This document shows, in pieces, positions 7,041 to 13,663 of a DNA stretch of 19,115 bases. The notes under the pieces are model-generated. The model saw only the letters and a list, made by a program, of their open reading frames with translations. It made no database searches and was not told where the DNA came from. Within the stretch, counting starts at the first letter, position 1. Every line of letters starts with the position of its first letter. Source of the DNA: Pseudomonadota bacterium (GTDB taxonomy: Bacteria > Pseudomonadota > Gammaproteobacteria > Xanthomonadales > Xanthomonadaceae); assembly GCA_023395465.1 (NCBI GenBank), contig JAEWZE010000232.1, positions 1 to 19,115 on the forward strand. The letters are read 5' to 3'. A program made the position numbers and the translations under genes.

Positions 7041-8090
7041 ATGTCGCGCAATCCCAGGGAAGACAGCCCCAAGGCCGCGTTCGCGGGCAAGGCGGCCACC
7101 ATCAACGACATCGCACGGCTCGCCGGCGTGTCGAAGAAGACCGTGTCGCGGATCATCAACCATTCGCCGCTGGTGCGCAGCGACACCCGCGAGAAGGTCG
7201 AGACGCTGATGCGCGAGGTCGGCTACGTGCCCGACCCGATGGCGCGGGGGCTGGCGTTCCGGCGCTCGTTCCTGATCGGGATGATCTACGACAACCCCAC
7301 CGCGCAGTACATCGTCGACATCCAGTACGGCGCGCTCGATGCGCTGCGCGACTCGGGCTTCGAGCTGGTGGTGCACCCCTGCGACAGCCGCAGCCCGGAC
7401 TACGTCGACGGCGTGCGCCGCTTCGTCCAGCAGCAGAAGCTGCACGGGGTGATGCTGGTGCCGCGCGTGTCCGAAGACCAGGCGCTGTGCGACATGCTCA
7501 ACCAGATCGGTTGCCGCTACGCGCGCATCGCCGCGGTGTCGCTGGACGGCCCGGAGAAGATGGTCGTCACCCACGACCGCGACGGCGCGGCGGAGGTGGC
7601 CGACTACCTGCAGAGCCTCGGCCACCGCGACGTGGCGATGATCACCGGCCCCGCGGCCTACCGCTCGGCGATCGAGCGCACGGAAGGCTTCGTGGGCGCG
7701 CTGCAGCGGCGCGGCATCGAGCTGCCGAAATCGCGGCTGGTCGAAGCGGGCTACACCTTCGAGTCGGGCGTGGCCGCGGCCGAGAAGCTGCTCGCCGCGA
7801 AGAAGCGTCCCACCGCGATCTTCTGCGGCAACGACGAGATGGCGGCCGGCGTCTACCGCGTGGCGCTGCGCACCGGGATCCAGATCCCGCAGCAGCTGTC
7901 GGTGGTGGGCTACGACGACAGCACCCTGGCCTCGCGCCTGTGGCCGCCGCTGACCTCGGTGCGACGCGACACGCGCGACACCGGCCGCATGGCCGCGGCA
8001 ATGCTGCTGCAGGCCGAGTCGGCCAGCCGCCCGCTGGCGAGCGTGCGGCCGCACCTGGTGATCCGCGACTCCTGCCAGCCGCCGGCGTAA
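7041..8090 (+). CDS. LacI-family transcriptional repressor of the pectin locus
   Basis: This 349-residue protein has the LacI/GalR architecture. The helix-turn-helix ATINDIARLAGVSKKTVSRI is at 19-38, followed by the hinge GYVPDPMARGLAFRRSFLIG (61-80). The periplasmic-binding-like effector domain runs to the C-terminus, with FCGNDEMAAGVYR and VVGYDDSTLASRLWPPLTSV as typical landmarks. It starts with ATG 15 bp after a palindromic operator and sits between the TRAP operon and kduID. Near-identical sites at three promoters make it the probable repressor of pectate lyase, TRAP, kduI and its own gene, released by a pectin breakdown product. Enterobacterial pectin genes are controlled by the IclR-type KdgR instead, so this is a different regulatory solution. 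The inducer is unknown. Confidence 0.9.
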   Translation: MSRNPREDSPKAAFAGKAATINDIARLAGVSKKTVSRIINHSPLVRSDTREKVETLMREVGYVPDPMARGLAFRRSFLIGMIYDNPTAQYIVDIQYGALDALRDSGFELVVHPCDSRSPDYVDGVRRFVQQQKLHGVMLVPRVSEDQALCDMLNQIGCRYARIAAVSLDGPEKMVVTHDRDGAAEVADYLQSLGHRDVAMITGPAAYRSAIERTEGFVGALQRRGIELPKSRLVEAGYTFESGVAAAEKLLAAKKRPTAIFCGNDEMAAGVYRVALRTGIQIPQQLSVVGYDDSTLASRLWPPLTSVRRDTRDTGRMAAAMLLQAESASRPLASVRPHLVIRDSCQPPA

Positions 8091-8205
8091 AGCCAGTCGA
8101 GCCTTCCGGGGGCGGCGGATGCCTTCGGGTTTCGGCTGTCGATACGGCGGGCGGTCGGCGTGAACGGTCCAGCCCCCGCGTGCGCTAAATCCGGGGCGGC
8201 TTCGA

Positions 8206-8252
8206 CGGCCGATCCGGCGCTGCCGACGACGGTCGCAGCCGGGCATCGGCCG
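8206..8252 (+). repeat. Extended inverted repeat upstream of kduI
   Basis: CGGCCGAT-CCGGC (8206-8218) pairs with GCCGG-gc-ATCGGCCG (8238-8252), a 13-bp stem with a 2-nt bulge. The inner loop could pair further (TGCCGAC with GTCGCA). No T-run follows. It lies about 115 bp after the LacI gene stop and about 70 bp before the kduI promoter. It could be the 3' end of the LacI-gene transcript or an unrelated structured element. Confidence 0.3.
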
Positions 8253-8322
8253 TTCCCACCGCGATACGGATCGAACGTCGGCTGGCGCTGTCGCGCCTGC
8301 CCGGTGCATGCCGCAGCGCAGT

Positions 8323-8351
8323 ATGACACCGGTTACCAGAATAGGTAGACT
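8323..8351 (+). promoter_or_regulatory. kduI promoter with overlapping LacI-type operator
   Basis: ATGACA (8323-8328, 5 of 6 matches to -35) and TAGACT (8346-8351, 4 of 6 to -10) are separated by 17 nt. The operator TGACACCGGTTACCA (8324-8338) overlaps the -35 and spacer. It shares TGACACCGGTT exactly with the divergent-promoter operator. Repression of kduI-kduD by the neighbouring LacI-family protein is inferred. Confidence 0.65.
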
Positions 8352-8409
8352 GCCCCCCGTCGATCCCCTGGCCAGCCTGCGCCGGCCTTCCGAATCACGG
8401 AGTCCCGCC

Positions 8410-9258
8410 ATGTTCTGCAAGACCTACCACGCCACCCACCCCGACATGATGGATGGCGCCAGCAACGACCAGCTGCGCGACCGCTACCTGGTCGCCGACC
8501 TGTTCGTCGCGGACACGGTGCAGCTCAACTACTCGCACAACGAACGTTTCGTGATCGGCGGCGCCGCGCCGGTGTCCAGGGCGGTGGTCCTGCCGCACCA
8601 GACCGAGCCCGAATCGGCCAAGGGCCATCCGTTCCTGGAGCGCCGCGAACTGGGCGTGATCAACGTCGGCGCCGGCGCGGGCAAGGTCACCGTGGACGGC
8701 ACCGAGTACGCACTCGGGCCGAAGGACGGACTGTACGTCGCGATGGGCAGCACCGATGTGTCGTTCGCGTCCGACGATGCGGCCAGTCCCGCCAAGTTCT
8801 ACCTCACCTCGACCCCGGCGCATGCGCGCTTCGAGACGAAGAAGCTGTCGATCAAGGACGCGGTCGCGCTCGATCGCGGCGCGCTGGAGACCAGCAACGA
8901 GCGCACCATCTACCAGTTCATCGTGCCGGCCACCTGCCAGTCCTCGCAGCTGCTGCTGGGCCTGACCGTGCTCAAGCCGGGCAGCGTCTGGAACACGATG
9001 CCGCCGCACCTGCACGACCGCCGCAGCGAGATCTATTTCTACTTCGATCTCGGCGAGAACGACCGTGTCTACCACTTCATGGGCCAGCCCGACGCGCAGC
9101 GCCACATCGTCATGGGCAACGACGAGGCGGTGATCTCGCCGCCGTGGTCGATCCACATGGGGTCCGGCACGTCCAACTACGCCTTCATCTGGGCGATGGG
9201 CGGCGAGAACCTCGACTACACCGACATGCACGTGCTGGACATCTGCCAGCTCAAGTAA
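8410..9258 (+). CDS. kduI: 5-keto-4-deoxyuronate isomerase (4-deoxy-L-threo-5-hexosulose-uronate ketol-isomerase)
   Basis: This 282-residue cytoplasmic isomerase converts 5-keto-4-deoxyuronate, the linear form of unsaturated galacturonate, to 2,5-diketo-3-deoxygluconate. Length and sequence match KduI throughout, including a conserved N-terminal region with RYLVADLFVADTVQLNYSHN. The zinc-binding residues are present: His200 and His202 in MPPHLHDRRSE, Glu207, and His249 in SPPWSIHMGSGTSNYAF. The ATG at 8410 is chosen over the longer upstream reading because ACGGAG lies about 7 nt upstream and KduI proteins begin here. kduD follows after 22 bp, and the promoter upstream carries the LacI-type operator. 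Confidence 0.97.
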   Translation: MFCKTYHATHPDMMDGASNDQLRDRYLVADLFVADTVQLNYSHNERFVIGGAAPVSRAVVLPHQTEPESAKGHPFLERRELGVINVGAGAGKVTVDGTEYALGPKDGLYVAMGSTDVSFASDDAASPAKFYLTSTPAHARFETKKLSIKDAVALDRGALETSNERTIYQFIVPATCQSSQLLLGLTVLKPGSVWNTMPPHLHDRRSEIYFYFDLGENDRVYHFMGQPDAQRHIVMGNDEAVISPPWSIHMGSGTSNYAFIWAMGGENLDYTDMHVLDICQLK

Positions 9259-9280
9259 CCCGACTCCAGGAGGCAACAAC

Positions 9281-10039
9281 GTGGCAGGCAATCCCTTCAG
9301 TCTGGAAGGCAAGGTCGCGCTGGTCACCGGCGCCAACACCGGGCTCGGCCAGGGCATCGCGCTGGCGCTGGCCGAAGCCGGCGCCGACATCGCCGGCGCC
9401 GGCATCGTGGAAGCCGCGGAAACCGGCGAAAAGGTACGCGCGCTCGGACGCCGCTTCGTCAACCTCGAGGCCAACCTGATGTCGATCGAGCCGGTGGGCC
9501 GGCTGGTGCAGGACACCATCGCCCAGCTCGGCGGGCTCGACATCCTGGTCAACAACGCCGGCCTGATCCGCCGCGCCGACGCGGTGGACTTCAGCGAGAA
9601 GGACTGGGACGACGTGATGAACGTCAACATCAAGTCCGCGTTCTTCATGTCGCAGGCGGCCGGCCGCCATTTCATCGCCCAGGGCAGCGGCAAGATCATC
9701 AACATCGCCTCGATGCTGTCGTTCCAGGGCGGCATCCGCGTGCCGTCCTACACCGCGTCCAAGAGCGGCATCGCCGGCATCACCCGGCTGCTGGCCAACG
9801 AGTGGGGCGCGAAGGGCGTGAACATCAACGCGATCGCGCCAGGCTACATGGCCACCGACAACACCGCGCAGCTGCGCGCGGATGCCGAGCGCAACAAGGC
9901 GATCCTCGACCGCATCCCCGCCGCGCGCTGGGGCGAGCCGTCCGACCTGGGCGGCACCGCGGTGTTCCTGGCCAGCCGTGCCTCGGACTACGTCAACGGC
10001 GCGGTGATCCCGGTCGACGGTGGCTGGCTGGCACGCTGA
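9281..10039 (+). CDS. kduD: 2-deoxy-D-gluconate 3-dehydrogenase / 2-keto-3-deoxygluconate-forming oxidoreductase
   Basis: This 252-residue short-chain dehydrogenase reduces 2,5-diketo-3-deoxygluconate to 2-keto-3-deoxygluconate (KDG), the step after KduI. It aligns closely with enterobacterial KduD as I recall it, with shared blocks such as DILVNNAGLIRR, FSEKDWDDVMN, NIKSAFFMSQAA, INIASMLSFQGGIRVPSYTA and SDYVNG...VDGGWLAR. The cofactor motif TGANTGLG is at 16-23 and the catalytic residues are Ser144, Tyr157 and Lys161. The start is GTG at 9281, fixed by a strong AGGAGG 7 nt upstream. It is cotranscribed with kduI. KDG kinase and aldolase genes must lie elsewhere. Confidence 0.97.
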   Translation: MAGNPFSLEGKVALVTGANTGLGQGIALALAEAGADIAGAGIVEAAETGEKVRALGRRFVNLEANLMSIEPVGRLVQDTIAQLGGLDILVNNAGLIRRADAVDFSEKDWDDVMNVNIKSAFFMSQAAGRHFIAQGSGKIINIASMLSFQGGIRVPSYTASKSGIAGITRLLANEWGAKGVNINAIAPGYMATDNTAQLRADAERNKAILDRIPAARWGEPSDLGGTAVFLASRASDYVNGAVIPVDGGWLAR

Positions 10040-10051
10040 CCGCGGTTTTAC

Positions 10052-10102
10052 GGAACGGGCGGACGATCGACGTCCTCCCCGATGTGGCGATCCGTCCGTT
10101 CC
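10052..10102 (+). terminator. Stem-loop after kduD, candidate weak terminator
   Basis: GGAACGGGCGGA (10052-10063) pairs with TCCGTCCGTTCC (10091-10102): 12 pairs in RNA including one G-U, with a 27-nt loop. The pyrimidine-rich TCTTCTTCCT follows directly. It starts 12 bp after the kduD stop. The large loop and the lack of a pure T-run make it weak, so readthrough into the esterase-cupin gene is possible. Confidence 0.35.
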
Positions 10103-10166
10103 TCTTCTTCCTGCCCTGCGCCCGCGCGTGTTGAGGCGCGCGAGGCCGGTCTTCCGGGGACGCGAC

Positions 10167-11294
10167 ATGGCGCACCGGTTCAAGCTGCTGCTCGCGTACG
10201 CGGGCCTGTGCATCGCCACCGCCGCCGTGGGCGCGGAGCGGCCCGTCCGTGTGTTCATCGCCGGCGACTCGACCGCCAGCGCGTATCCGGCCACGCGCGC
10301 GCCGCGCGAGGGTTGGGGCATGCAGCTGCACCGCTACCTGGCCGATGGCGTGGAGGTGCGCAACCACGCGCAAAGCGGCCGCAGCGCGCGCAGCTTCATC
10401 GAGCAGGGCTGGCTGGACGGCATCGCCAACGAGCTGGGCGCGGGCGACGTGCTGCTGGTGCAGTTCGGCCACAACGATGCCAAGGTCGAGGACCCAGCGC
10501 GCTACAGCGAGCCGATGGCCGCGTATCCGCGCTGGCTGATGCGCTACGTCGATCTGGCGCGCGAGCGCGGCGCCACCCCGGTGCTGGTGACGCCGGTGGC
10601 GCGGCGCAAGTTCGACGGCAACCAGCTGCTGGACACGCACGGACCCTATCCGCAGGCGGTGCGCGAACTCGCGCGCCGCGAGCGGGTGCCGCTGGTCGAC
10701 CTCGCCGCATCGAGCATGGACTGGCTGCGCCTGCTGGGCGACGCGGGCTCCAGGCCGTACTTCATGCACGTGCCGGCGCAGAAGCAGGCCGACGACACCC
10801 ATTTCAGCGCGGCCGGCGCGCAGCTCGTGGCCTGCCTGGTGGCGGCCGGATGGCGCGCGGCCGATCCCGGGACGCCGGTGCGCGCGGTGGCGCCGCAGGA
10901 CTGCCATCGCATCGCGGCGCCCGCGCCGCCGCCGGTCTCGCCTTCGGTCGTGGTCGCCGAACGCGACATCGCCAACACGCAGCCCGGTCCGCACGACGGC
11001 GCGGGCACCACGACGGCGTATCCGTTCTTCGCGGATGCCACCGGCTTCGACCTGGTGTTCCGCAAGCGCGCGCTGCATCCGGGCGCGACGATCGGCGCGC
11101 ACGTCAACGACAAGGACGAGATCTACTACGTGCTCTCCGGTCGCGGTGCGCTGACGCTCAACGGCCGCGAACGCGAGGTCGGCGCCGGCGACGCGATCCT
11201 GACCCGCAGCGGCGACAGCCACGCGCTGCGACAGATCGGCGACGAGGACCTGGTGATCTTCATCGTCTTCGACGAGGCCTCACGCAAGCCCTGA
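10167..11294 (+). CDS. Exported CE12-like rhamnogalacturonan acetylesterase with C-terminal cupin domain
   Basis: This 375-residue, two-domain exported protein has a signal peptide (about 1-23, LLLAYAGLCIATAAVGA). An SGNH hydrolase domain (about 26-232) follows, of the rhamnogalacturonan acetylesterase type: GDSTAS with Ser35, QSGRS (69-73), FGHND with Asn103, and ADDTHFS with Asp209 and His212. These enzymes remove acetyl groups from rhamnogalacturonan I. After a proline-rich linker (about 250-262), residues 263-375 form a cupin_2-like barrel. Its first motif has H312-x-N314 with Glu318, instead of the usual HxH, and His352 is in the second. The ATG at 10167 is preferred over an upstream in-frame start because it begins the signal peptide. 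The esterase role fits the pectin locus; the cupin's function is unknown. Confidence 0.85.
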   Translation: MAHRFKLLLAYAGLCIATAAVGAERPVRVFIAGDSTASAYPATRAPREGWGMQLHRYLADGVEVRNHAQSGRSARSFIEQGWLDGIANELGAGDVLLVQFGHNDAKVEDPARYSEPMAAYPRWLMRYVDLARERGATPVLVTPVARRKFDGNQLLDTHGPYPQAVRELARRERVPLVDLAASSMDWLRLLGDAGSRPYFMHVPAQKQADDTHFSAAGAQLVACLVAAGWRAADPGTPVRAVAPQDCHRIAAPAPPPVSPSVVVAERDIANTQPGPHDGAGTTTAYPFFADATGFDLVFRKRALHPGATIGAHVNDKDEIYYVLSGRGALTLNGREREVGAGDAILTRSGDSHALRQIGDEDLVIFIVFDEASRKP

Positions 11295-11304
11295 GCGGCG
11301 CGCC

Positions 11305-11439
11305 TCAGTGCGCGGACCCGTCCGCCGGGGTCGCGGCCCGTGGTTCGGGCGGGGTTTCCTCGGGCGGATCGGACGGTGGCGCGCAGGCGCTGCAGGCGAA
11401 CAGGGCGGCGAGCAGGCCCAGTCGGCGGATCGCGTGCAT
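11305..11439 (-). CDS. Small putative lipoprotein, 44 residues
   Basis: This short reading frame starts at the ATG at 11439 with a strong AGGAGG ribosome binding site a few bases upstream. The translation starts MHAIRRLGLLAALFACSACA: a positively charged n-region, a hydrophobic stretch and two candidate lipobox cysteines, Cys16 and Cys19. The remainder is a short Pro/Glu-rich tail (PPSDPPEETPPEP). This looks like a small membrane-anchored lipoprotein. It lacks the GLKGPLY segment of LptM, so I do not assign that name. It is convergent with the esterase-cupin gene (10 bp between stops) and divergent from the SDR gene. Function is unknown. Confidence 0.6.
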   Translation of the reverse strand: MHAIRRLGLLAALFACSACAPPSDPPEETPPEPRAATPADGSAH

Positions 11440-11456
11440 GGCGGCCTCCTGTGTGT

Positions 11457-11476
11457 CCGGCGCTATGCTACGCCGG
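11457..11476. promoter_or_regulatory. Inverted repeat spanning a likely -10 box between lipoprotein and SDR genes
   Basis: CCGGCG (11457-11462) and CGCCGG (11471-11476) flank the 8-base CTATGCTA. The central bases provide a -10-like TATGCT on the plus strand (11464-11469) and TAGCAT on the minus strand. The site lies 22 bp upstream of the SDR start and 18 bp upstream of the lipoprotein start. It could be an operator over divergent promoters or simply a hairpin; no -35 is clear on the plus strand. Confidence 0.35.
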
Positions 11477-11497
11477 TCACGTCAAGGGGAACTGAGC

Positions 11498-12274
11498 ATG
11501 GATCCGCACCGCTGGCGCCTGGATGGGCAACTTGCGCTGGTGACCGGCGGCAGCGCCGGCATCGGTCGCGCGATCGCGCGCGAGCTGCTGGGTTTCGGCG
11601 CCACCGTGCTGATCGTCGCGCGCAACGGCGACGCGCTGGAGGCCGCGCGCGACGAGCTGGCCGAGGAGTTCCCGGACGGCGACATCCGCGCCTTCATCGG
11701 CGACGTCGCCGACGAGGAGCAGCGGCGCGAGGTGCTGGACTGGGTCGAGGACCAGGGCGAGGGCCTGAACATCCTGGTCAACAACGCCGGCGGCAACCTC
11801 ACCCGCGCGGCCAACGACTACACCGAGGACGAGTGGCGCGAGATCTTCGAGGTCAACCTCTTCAGCGCCTTCGAACTCTCGCGCTATGCCCATCCGCTGC
11901 TTACCGTGCATGCGGCCTCGTGCATCGTCAACGTCGGCAGCGTGTCCGGCCTGACCCATGTGCGCAGCGGCGCGCCCTACGGCATGAGCAAGGCGGCGAT
12001 GCACCAGATGACGCGCAACCTTGCGGTCGAGTGGGCCGAGGATGGGGTGCGGGTGAACGCGGTGGCGCCCTGGTACATCCGCACGCGCCGCACCTCCGAC
12101 AAGCTGTCCGACCCGGACTACCTGGACGAGGTCCTGCTGCGCACGCCGATGGGGCGCGTGGGCGAACCCGAGGAGGTGGCCGCCGCGGTCGCGTTCCTGT
12201 GCCTGCCCGCGGCCGCCTACATCACCGGCGAATGCATCGCGGTGGACGGAGGCTTCCTGCGCTATGGGTTCTGA
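11498..12274 (+). CDS. Tropinone-reductase-like short-chain dehydrogenase/reductase
   Basis: This 258-residue classical SDR has the NAD(P)-binding motif TGGSAGIG (16-23), NNAG (95-98) and the catalytic Ser148, Tyr161 and Lys165. The C-terminal pattern, with APWYIRT, MGRVGEPEEVAAAVAFLCLP and YITGECIAVDGGF, is closest to the tropinone reductase-like group. Physiological substrates of the bacterial members are mostly unknown. An arginine at 43 (VARN), after the second beta-strand, suggests a preference for NADPH. The ATG at 11498 follows AAGGGGA. The next gene begins inside its final codons, so the two are translationally coupled. No link to the pectin pathway is visible beyond proximity. Confidence 0.9.
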   Translation: MDPHRWRLDGQLALVTGGSAGIGRAIARELLGFGATVLIVARNGDALEAARDELAEEFPDGDIRAFIGDVADEEQRREVLDWVEDQGEGLNILVNNAGGNLTRAANDYTEDEWREIFEVNLFSAFELSRYAHPLLTVHAASCIVNVGSVSGLTHVRSGAPYGMSKAAMHQMTRNLAVEWAEDGVRVNAVAPWYIRTRRTSDKLSDPDYLDEVLLRTPMGRVGEPEEVAAAVAFLCLPAAAYITGECIAVDGGFLRYGF

Positions 12275-12767
12275 CGTCGCGCCGGCGTGCGCGCCGCACG
12301 CCCTGGCGCCCTGGCTGGTGCGTTCCACCGCGCCACTGCACTGCCTGCTGGCCTTTGCCGCTGGCGGGCTGCTGCAGGCGCTGTTGGGCCTGCCCGTGCC
12401 GCAGGGCGGCCTGCGCGACGCGCTGCACCTGGCCGCCACCGTGCTGGCCAATGCGGGACTGCTGCTGGTGCTGTGGAGCTTCGCGCTGTTCGCGCGCCGG
12501 CGTACCACGATCATGCCCGGCGGCGCGCCCAGCGGCCTGGTGCGCGCCGGGCCGTTCCGCCACACGCGCAACCCGGCCTACCTGGGGATGCTCGCCAGCT
12601 ACGTCGGCCTGGCCGTGATGTGCGACCTGCCGTGGGCGCTGGCGCTGCTTCCGGCGCCGCTGTGGATCCTGCAGCGGGCGATCATCCCCTGGGAGGAGGC
12701 GGGGCTTCAGGCGCGCTTCGGCAGCGACTACCTGGCCTATCGCGACGCCGTGCCGCGCTGGCTCTAG
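12264..12767 (+). CDS. ICMT/PEMT-family membrane methyltransferase
   Basis: This 167-residue integral membrane protein resembles the isoprenylcysteine carboxyl methyltransferase/phospholipid methyltransferase family. Three to four helices are visible: about 24-44, 55-78, 104-120 and 122-138. They lead to the SAM-binding C-terminal pattern GPFRHTRNPAYLGM (97-110) and EEAGLQARFGSDYLAYRDAVPRW (144-166). The start overlaps the SDR gene by 11 bp. The substrate is not predictable: bacterial members methylate diverse small molecules or lipids. It may act on the product of the SDR, but this is only inferred from gene coupling. Confidence 0.82.
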   Translation: MGSDVAPACAPHALAPWLVRSTAPLHCLLAFAAGGLLQALLGLPVPQGGLRDALHLAATVLANAGLLLVLWSFALFARRRTTIMPGGAPSGLVRAGPFRHTRNPAYLGMLASYVGLAVMCDLPWALALLPAPLWILQRAIIPWEEAGLQARFGSDYLAYRDAVPRWL

Positions 12768-12808
12768 TCGTGCGTTGCCCGGCCTTGGCGCAGGGCGCCC
12801 GGCGGTGC

Positions 12809-12814
12809 TATGAA
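12809..12814 (+). promoter_or_regulatory. Possible -10 box before the VOC-family gene
   Basis: TATGAA lies 26 bp upstream of the ATG at 12841, within the 73-bp gap after the methyltransferase. No clear -35 or strong ribosome binding site was found. The VOC gene may therefore have its own weak promoter or be read through from upstream. Confidence 0.25.
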
Positions 12815-12840
12815 GGGCGCCCCGACAGCCGGATGCGCAC

Positions 12841-13281
12841 ATGGAAACCAGTGAACTGTTCCGCGGCCGCCTCATCGACCACCTGCAACTGGTGGTGCAG
12901 GACCTCGACGCCAGCCGCCGCTTCTACGAACCGGTGCTGGCCACGCTGGGCATTCCCCTGGGCGGCAGCAGCGACACCTGGTTCTGGGCCGACGAACTGT
13001 TCGTCTCCAGCATCGACAGCGAGGCCGCGCAGGGCAAGCCGACCGGCCGCCACCATTTCGCCTTCCAGGCGCGCGACCGGGCGATGGTCGAGGCCTTCCA
13101 CGCCGCGGCCCTGGCCAACGGTGGCCGCGACCACGGCGCGCCGGGCGAGCGCCCCTATCACCCCGGCTACTACGCGGCCTTCGTGCTCGACCCGGACGGC
13201 AACAACATCGAGGCGGTGTACCACGGACCCGCGCAGCGCAGCGCCGAGGCAGTCAGGATCAGCTTCGACGCACCGGAGTGA
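12841..13281 (+). CDS. VOC-superfamily (glyoxalase/bleomycin-resistance-like) protein
   Basis: This 146-residue single-module VOC protein has the typical beta-alpha-beta-beta-beta pairs. The start RLIDHLQLVVQDLDASRRFY (10-29) and the end YAAFVLDPDGNNIEAVYHG (111-129) are characteristic. Candidate metal ligands are His14, His72 (in RHHFAFQA) and Glu124. The family includes lyases, dioxygenases and isomerases as well as binding proteins, so the reaction cannot be named. It follows the methyltransferase gene after 73 bp, and its stop is followed by the REP cluster. Confidence 0.85.
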   Translation: METSELFRGRLIDHLQLVVQDLDASRRFYEPVLATLGIPLGGSSDTWFWADELFVSSIDSEAAQGKPTGRHHFAFQARDRAMVEAFHAAALANGGRDHGAPGERPYHPGYYAAFVLDPDGNNIEAVYHGPAQRSAEAVRISFDAPE

Positions 13282-13663
13282 TGCCGGCGGTCGACCTCCT
13301 GCGCCTGCCGCGTTCGCGACCGAGGTCGCTCCCACAGAAAACGCTCCCCTTGCATGTGGGAACGCGCTTGCGCGAGAAGCGGCGACTCCCGACGGGATTC
13401 GCCTCCTGGAGCGACGGGGGCGACGCGTTCGCGACCAAACCAGGGTCGCTCCTGCATGAGGACTCTCCGACCGTGGGAGCGCGCTGGCGCGCGAAGCGCC
13501 GCGACGCATCGGTAGCATTCGCTCCGGCTGCGCGACCGGAAATGTTCGCGACCAAGGTCGCTCCCACGGGGATCCGGCTGCCGAAGCGCGCGCTGGCACC
13601 CGGACCGTCCGCCCTGCCGGCAGCCCGGCGTATTGCGCGACGACCGTCGCGGCGTGCCGCGGT
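13282..13663. other. Non-coding region between convergent genes, mostly repeats
   Basis: This 382-bp region separates the plus-strand VOC gene from the minus-strand DUF4124 genes. Positions 13313-13567 are filled by REP-like elements. The remaining 13568-13663 contains only a small self-complementary segment (CGCGACGACCGTCGCG near 13636-13651), a possible shared transcript end. No coding signal was seen. Confidence 0.6.
13313..13567. repeat. Cluster of five alternating REP-like palindromic units
   Basis: The units are at 13313-13336 (minus), 13355-13380 (plus), 13428-13455 (minus), 13473-13497 (plus) and 13545-13567 (minus). Each has a GTGGGAGCG-like head and ends near CGCGAA or a variant. 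Between these lies a small palindrome of one of two kinds: GCGACC-GGTCGC in the minus units and GCGCG-CGCGC in the plus units. One unit carries extra bases in its loop. The alternating orientation resembles paired REP elements (REPINs), mobilised in trans by RAYT transposases. No RAYT gene is in the window. Confidence 0.75.

Larger units (their letters stand above)
8091..8409. other. Intergenic region between the LacI gene and kduI
   Basis: This 319-bp gap holds no convincing coding sequence. It contains a long imperfect hairpin at 8206-8252 and the kduI promoter and operator at 8323-8351. The remainder shows nothing recognisable. Confidence 0.5.

Noticed and set aside
10171..10180. ACCGGTT core near the esterase-cupin start codon, resembling the LacI-type operator
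   Set aside because: It lies inside the coding sequence just after the start codon and the flanks (GGCGC, CAAG) do not match the other sites.
12768..12840. GGGCGCCC palindromes as a terminator before the VOC gene
   Set aside because: GGGCGCCC (12793-12800) and GGGCGCCCC (12815-12823) are short, self-complementary GC runs without a T-tract, expected by chance in this composition.
13313..13567. Possible CRISPR array in the repeated region
   Set aside because: Units alternate in orientation, vary in sequence and spacing, are palindromic, and have no uniform spacers or cas genes nearby.
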